A DNA stretch of 64,000 nucleotides from an uncultured Collinsella sp. GTDB taxonomy: Bacteria; Actinomycetota; Coriobacteriia; Coriobacteriales; Coriobacteriaceae. Where the stretch lies: contig CAUAAZ010000004.1 of NCBI GenBank assembly GCA_958427145.1, forward strand, positions 1 through 64,000. Reading direction: 5' to 3'. Positions 61,503-64,000 of this stretch are shown here, piece after piece. The notes under the pieces are model-generated. The model made no database searches and was not told the origin of the DNA. It saw only the letters and a program-made list of their open reading frames with translations. How positions within the stretch are numbered: the stretch's first letter is position 1; each line of letters begins with the position of its first letter. The position numbers were made by a program, and so were the translations under genes.

Positions 61503-61520
61503 ATATTGTTGTAACAATAT
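61503..61520. promoter_or_regulatory. ATATTGTT/AACAATAT dyad, candidate GntR operator
   Basis: ATATTGTT and AACAATAT are perfect inverted halves with GT between. The site lies 46 bases upstream of the TIM-barrel gene, in the divergent region, and is a good candidate for the GntR regulator encoded at 62560. Confidence 0.6.
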
Positions 61521-61566
61521 TAGAGACAATGTCACAAGCCTGTCGTTCTAGTCAAAGGAAGTAACA

Positions 61567-62487
61567 ATGCACAAACGATTGCTGAACATGTCCGCATCCG
61601 ATTTTGCCGCCACGTCACCCATGGATCTAAAGCAGGCAATTCTGGCTTCCGAGGGACGTACCATCATGGCGGAAAACGTACCCTCTTCCCAATTTCTCGG
61701 CGGCGTTACTAATGCCGAAATCGAACGTGCCGCAGGTGCCGACCTGCTTCTGTTTAACGCGCTCGATGTGTTCAATCCAGTGATTGCCGGCATTCCAGAT
61801 GAACTCACTGAAAACCCGGTCACTTGGGTGAAGCGAGCATGCGGAAGGCCCATTGGCGTCAATCTGGAGCCAGTTGATAACGAGGCAGAGATGTCTGAAT
61901 CCCGAACGGAAATCCCCATGGGTCGTCGCGTCTCTCCCAAGACCTTAGAAAAGGCTAACGAACTCGGATTTGATTTTATCTGCCTGACGGGCAACCCTGG
62001 AACTGGCGTCTCCAACGATGCAATCGCCCATTCGATTAAACTCTCCAAAGAGCATTTCAATGGCCTGGTCATAGCCGGAAAAATGCATGGAGCGGGCGTT
62101 GCGGAACCTGTCATGACACTCGAAATAGCGCGCAAGTTTGTTGATCTCGGCGTCGATATCCTTCTCGTGCCAGCCCCCTACACTGTCCCTTGCTTCCAAG
62201 AAGCAGACCTGCGCGCCATCGTAGACTTTGTACGATCCCACAACGTAGGCAAGTCAATTGAAGAAAAGGTTCTCGTCATGGCTGCGAACGGGACCAGTCA
62301 AGACTCCTGCGACAGCGAGACCATTAAGAAAATAGGCCTTGCAGCAAAAGCCGCTGGCGCTGACCTCCAACATATCGGGGACTCCATGAACGGTATTTGT
62401 CTGCCCCAGAATATCTTCACGCTTGGACAAGCCCTTCGTGGCTACAGGCATCAGATCGTCATGCTGAGCCGCTCTGTGATACGTTAA
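61567..62487 (+). CDS. Predicted TIM-barrel protein linked to a PTS, function unknown
   Basis: A 306-residue soluble protein. The succession of short strands (MAENVPSSQFLGGVTNAEIERAAGADLLLFNALD, PIGVNLEP, FDFICLTGNPGTGVSND, LVIAGKMHGAGV, VDILLVPAPYTVP, EKVLVMAANGTSQDSCD, DLQHIGDSMNG) is what a phosphate-binding TIM barrel would show, with acidic and Asn residues at strand ends. Similar proteins occur beside lactose/cellobiose-type PTS genes and have at times been annotated as PEP-phosphonomutase-like; I do not know a proven activity. It is divergent from the EIICB gene and followed by GntR, so it probably acts on the phosphosugar the PTS delivers. Confidence 0.7.
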   Translation: MHKRLLNMSASDFAATSPMDLKQAILASEGRTIMAENVPSSQFLGGVTNAEIERAAGADLLLFNALDVFNPVIAGIPDELTENPVTWVKRACGRPIGVNLEPVDNEAEMSESRTEIPMGRRVSPKTLEKANELGFDFICLTGNPGTGVSNDAIAHSIKLSKEHFNGLVIAGKMHGAGVAEPVMTLEIARKFVDLGVDILLVPAPYTVPCFQEADLRAIVDFVRSHNVGKSIEEKVLVMAANGTSQDSCDSETIKKIGLAAKAAGADLQHIGDSMNGICLPQNIFTLGQALRGYRHQIVMLSRSVIR

Positions 62488-62559
62488 GGCTGTTGCGCTC
62501 AAGCTATATCCCGACCACGGCAATCATCAGATACCACCAACATGCAAACTGAGGCTCCA

Positions 62560-63279
62560 ATGCTCGATACACACGAAAAACGGCCACTCTATTTACAGCT
62601 CACCGACGCGCTGCTCAAGCAGATCGTCGATGTATATCAAGCAGACGATAAACTTCCAACAGAAATGGAACTTTGCGACGAATACGCCGTAAGCAGAACA
62701 ACCGTCCGACTTGCCATGAGTGAGCTGGAGCGTCGTGGAAGTATCTATCGAATCCAGGGTAAGGGATCGTTTGTTGCACCGAAACGCGTCAGCGAGCTCA
62801 ATTCACTTTTAGACTTTGACTTTGCAAGCCATTGCGATGGTGTAGATCCGGATACCATAACCAAACATTTCGGCGGCCGCACATCAGGTCGTCCAATTTC
62901 CGTAATGATGCTCCAACAATTTGGATGCCAAAGTCGCGATGAGATTCAGCGTCTTGAATTGACCTACGAACTTGAAGGCAGCTTCATAGGCGCTGATACG
63001 TTCTTCATTTCAAAGTCGCGCGTTCCGAATAATCAGTTAGATTTTCAGGCATTTAGCAAAATCATGGACGAGTTGTCCAAGTCTATCCAATCTGCTCGAG
63101 AAAGCTATAGAGCACGTCAGCTTAGCGATTCCGAAGCCAGCAATTATGGTGTTGCAAAACTTCCGGTCATCGAACTAACTCGTTATGCTTACGACTCCGG
63201 AGGCAAATTAATTGCAATTACTTGCCGCACCGTCTTAACTGGGCAAATCCCTTATCAAAACTTTATTTTCAAGTCCTAA
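62560..63279 (+). CDS. GntR-family (HutC/UTRA) regulator
   Basis: A 239-residue regulator with an N-terminal winged helix (RPLYLQLTDALLKQIVDVYQADDKLPTEMELCDEYAVSRTTVRLAMSELERRGSIYRIQGKGSFV) and a C-terminal UTRA-type ligand domain (TYELEGSFIGADTFFISKSRVP ... ITCRTVLTGQIPYQNFIF). ATG 62560 has GAGG five bases upstream; ATG 62542 is possible. Codon use is more AT-rich than in modules 1-3, as for the rest of this cassette. It probably controls the TIM-barrel and EIICB genes in response to a phosphosugar. Confidence 0.88.
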   Translation: MLDTHEKRPLYLQLTDALLKQIVDVYQADDKLPTEMELCDEYAVSRTTVRLAMSELERRGSIYRIQGKGSFVAPKRVSELNSLLDFDFASHCDGVDPDTITKHFGGRTSGRPISVMMLQQFGCQSRDEIQRLELTYELEGSFIGADTFFISKSRVPNNQLDFQAFSKIMDELSKSIQSARESYRARQLSDSEASNYGVAKLPVIELTRYAYDSGGKLIAITCRTVLTGQIPYQNFIFKS

Positions 63280-63294
63280 TGTTCTTTTTCTTTT

Positions 63295-63594
63295 GTCTCG
63301 ATCTGTAACACGTAGCCGAGTTTTTAAGTCCTAACCGTTACAGATCGAGGCAAACAAGGTAGACCCCGCCGAATTGTCTCAATCTGTAACACTAGGACCG
63401 GTTTTGGACGTCTAGATGTTACAGATTGAGATGAATGCGCAGGCCAATCCTCTCAATCTCAATCTGTAACAACTAGCTGAATTTTTCGGTCCTAGCTGTT
63501 ACAGACCGAGACAAACGGAATAGGCCGAGCCAAAAATCTCAACCTGTAACATCTGGCTCGCTTTTGGCCGCCTAGATGTCACAGGTTGAGACGA
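63295..63594. repeat. Four-unit array of CTGTAACA...TGTTACAG hairpins
   Basis: Units start at 63303, 63384, 63464 and 63544, 80-81 bases apart. Inner sequences alternate between a CTAGCNGAATTTTT.GGTCCTA form and a GGCTCGCTTTTGGCCGCC/GGACCGGTTTTGGACGTC form. Confidence 0.9.
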
Positions 63595-63712
63595 TTTGAT
63601 AGCGGAGTCCTCATTTGCGCGTCATATCGCGTAGCGCTGACGCGTTGATTCCCCACAATGACAGGAGGCAAAAGTCCTTCCGCAGGGCTTGTTGGCAATC
63701 CCGTAGCGATAG

Positions 63713-64000
63713 CTAGCAAATGACCTGCGTGTGCTCCTCGATGGCGGCGCGGTCCTCAGCGGCGATGCTCGGCTCGCACACCACGGCGTCCAAACTGTCC
63801 AGGCGGCAGAAGGTGTAGAAGTCGCGCTTGCCGATCTTGCTGGAATCGGCGATCAGATAGCGCGAGTCGGCCTTGCTAAAGGCGAGCTGCTGGATACGGC
63901 CCTCGTCCATGTTGGACGTAGATACGTCACCGTCCAAGATGCCGTTGGCGCCGATAAACGCAGCGTCGATACCCAGCGCACGCAGGGTATCCTCGGCCGT
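63713..64000 (-). CDS. DeoR-family regulator, C-terminal part (runs off the window)
   Basis: Ninety-five codons of an open frame, continuing beyond the edge, encode the C-terminal sensor domain of a DeoR-family regulator: TAEDTLRALGIDAAFIGANGILDGDVSTSN, then DSSKIGKRDFYTFCRLDSLDAVVCEP, ending EEHTQVIC at a TAG. It is highly similar to the broken copy at 58960-59380, with an intact C-terminus here. The helix-turn-helix part lies outside the window. The target genes are probably outside too. Confidence 0.85.
   Translation of the reverse strand, partial: TAEDTLRALGIDAAFIGANGILDGDVSTSNMDEGRIQQLAFSKADSRYLIADSSKIGKRDFYTFCRLDSLDAVVCEPSIAAEDRAAIEEHTQVIC

Overview
The window looks like a chromosomal segment of a Coriobacteriia gut bacterium, most likely Collinsella. 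The basis is high GC with a strong GC bias at third codon positions, a fermentative gene set (pyruvate formate-lyase, many PTS sugar importers, a flavodiiron protein), and close similarity in style to actinobacterial gut saccharolytes. No rRNA, tRNA, CRISPR array or complete insertion sequence is visible. The species is inference, because nothing could be searched.

Layout. Positions 1-11200, nearly all minus strand: an edge-truncated membrane-anchored protein, PFL-activating enzyme, a DegV protein, a sucrose/fructan operon (LacI regulator, two GH32 enzymes, a PTS EIIBC without EIIA), then a pyruvate formate-lyase split into a 683-residue catalytic chain and a separate 83-residue glycyl-radical chain. 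Positions 11500-18500: a 2-keto-3-deoxygluconate permease with an SDR dehydrogenase, and a MarR gene leading a heterodimeric ABC exporter. Positions 18500-25400: DAHP synthase, then an accessory stretch with a LuxR remnant, a small secreted protein, a fused ABC protein and a double-module membrane LuxR regulator, set among several repeat families. Positions 25400-34600: a BceAB/LolDE-like ABC pair, a NUDIX-Vsr fusion, class II aldolase, a DeoR regulator, a flavodiiron protein and a LacI regulator.

Positions 34600-57900 form a galactoside-catabolism island: galK-galT (Leloir), lacC-lacX-lacB-lacA (tagatose-6-phosphate route), one EIIA-Lac, and three paralogous modules, each with a LacI regulator, a lactose-type EIICB and a GH1 6-phospho-beta-galactosidase-like enzyme. 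The modules appear to share the single EIIA. Galactose-6-phosphate from the GH1 enzymes would feed LacAB, LacC and an aldolase; lacD is absent and the class II aldolase at 30231 is a candidate substitute. Each LacI gene sits beside its own variant of a 16-bp CG-centred operator. Positions 58000-64000: a toxin-antitoxin pair, then a PTS/TIM-barrel/GntR cassette lying between a broken and an apparently intact copy of a DeoR gene.

The most unusual content is non-coding. At least five repeat or structured-element families recur between genes. Two of them have conserved cores with stems whose sequences differ between copies while pairing is kept, and these copies lie directly 3' of genes (aroF, lacC, the glycyl-radical gene, fba). 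Another family is an array of hairpins with an 80-81 nt period, always in even numbers here.
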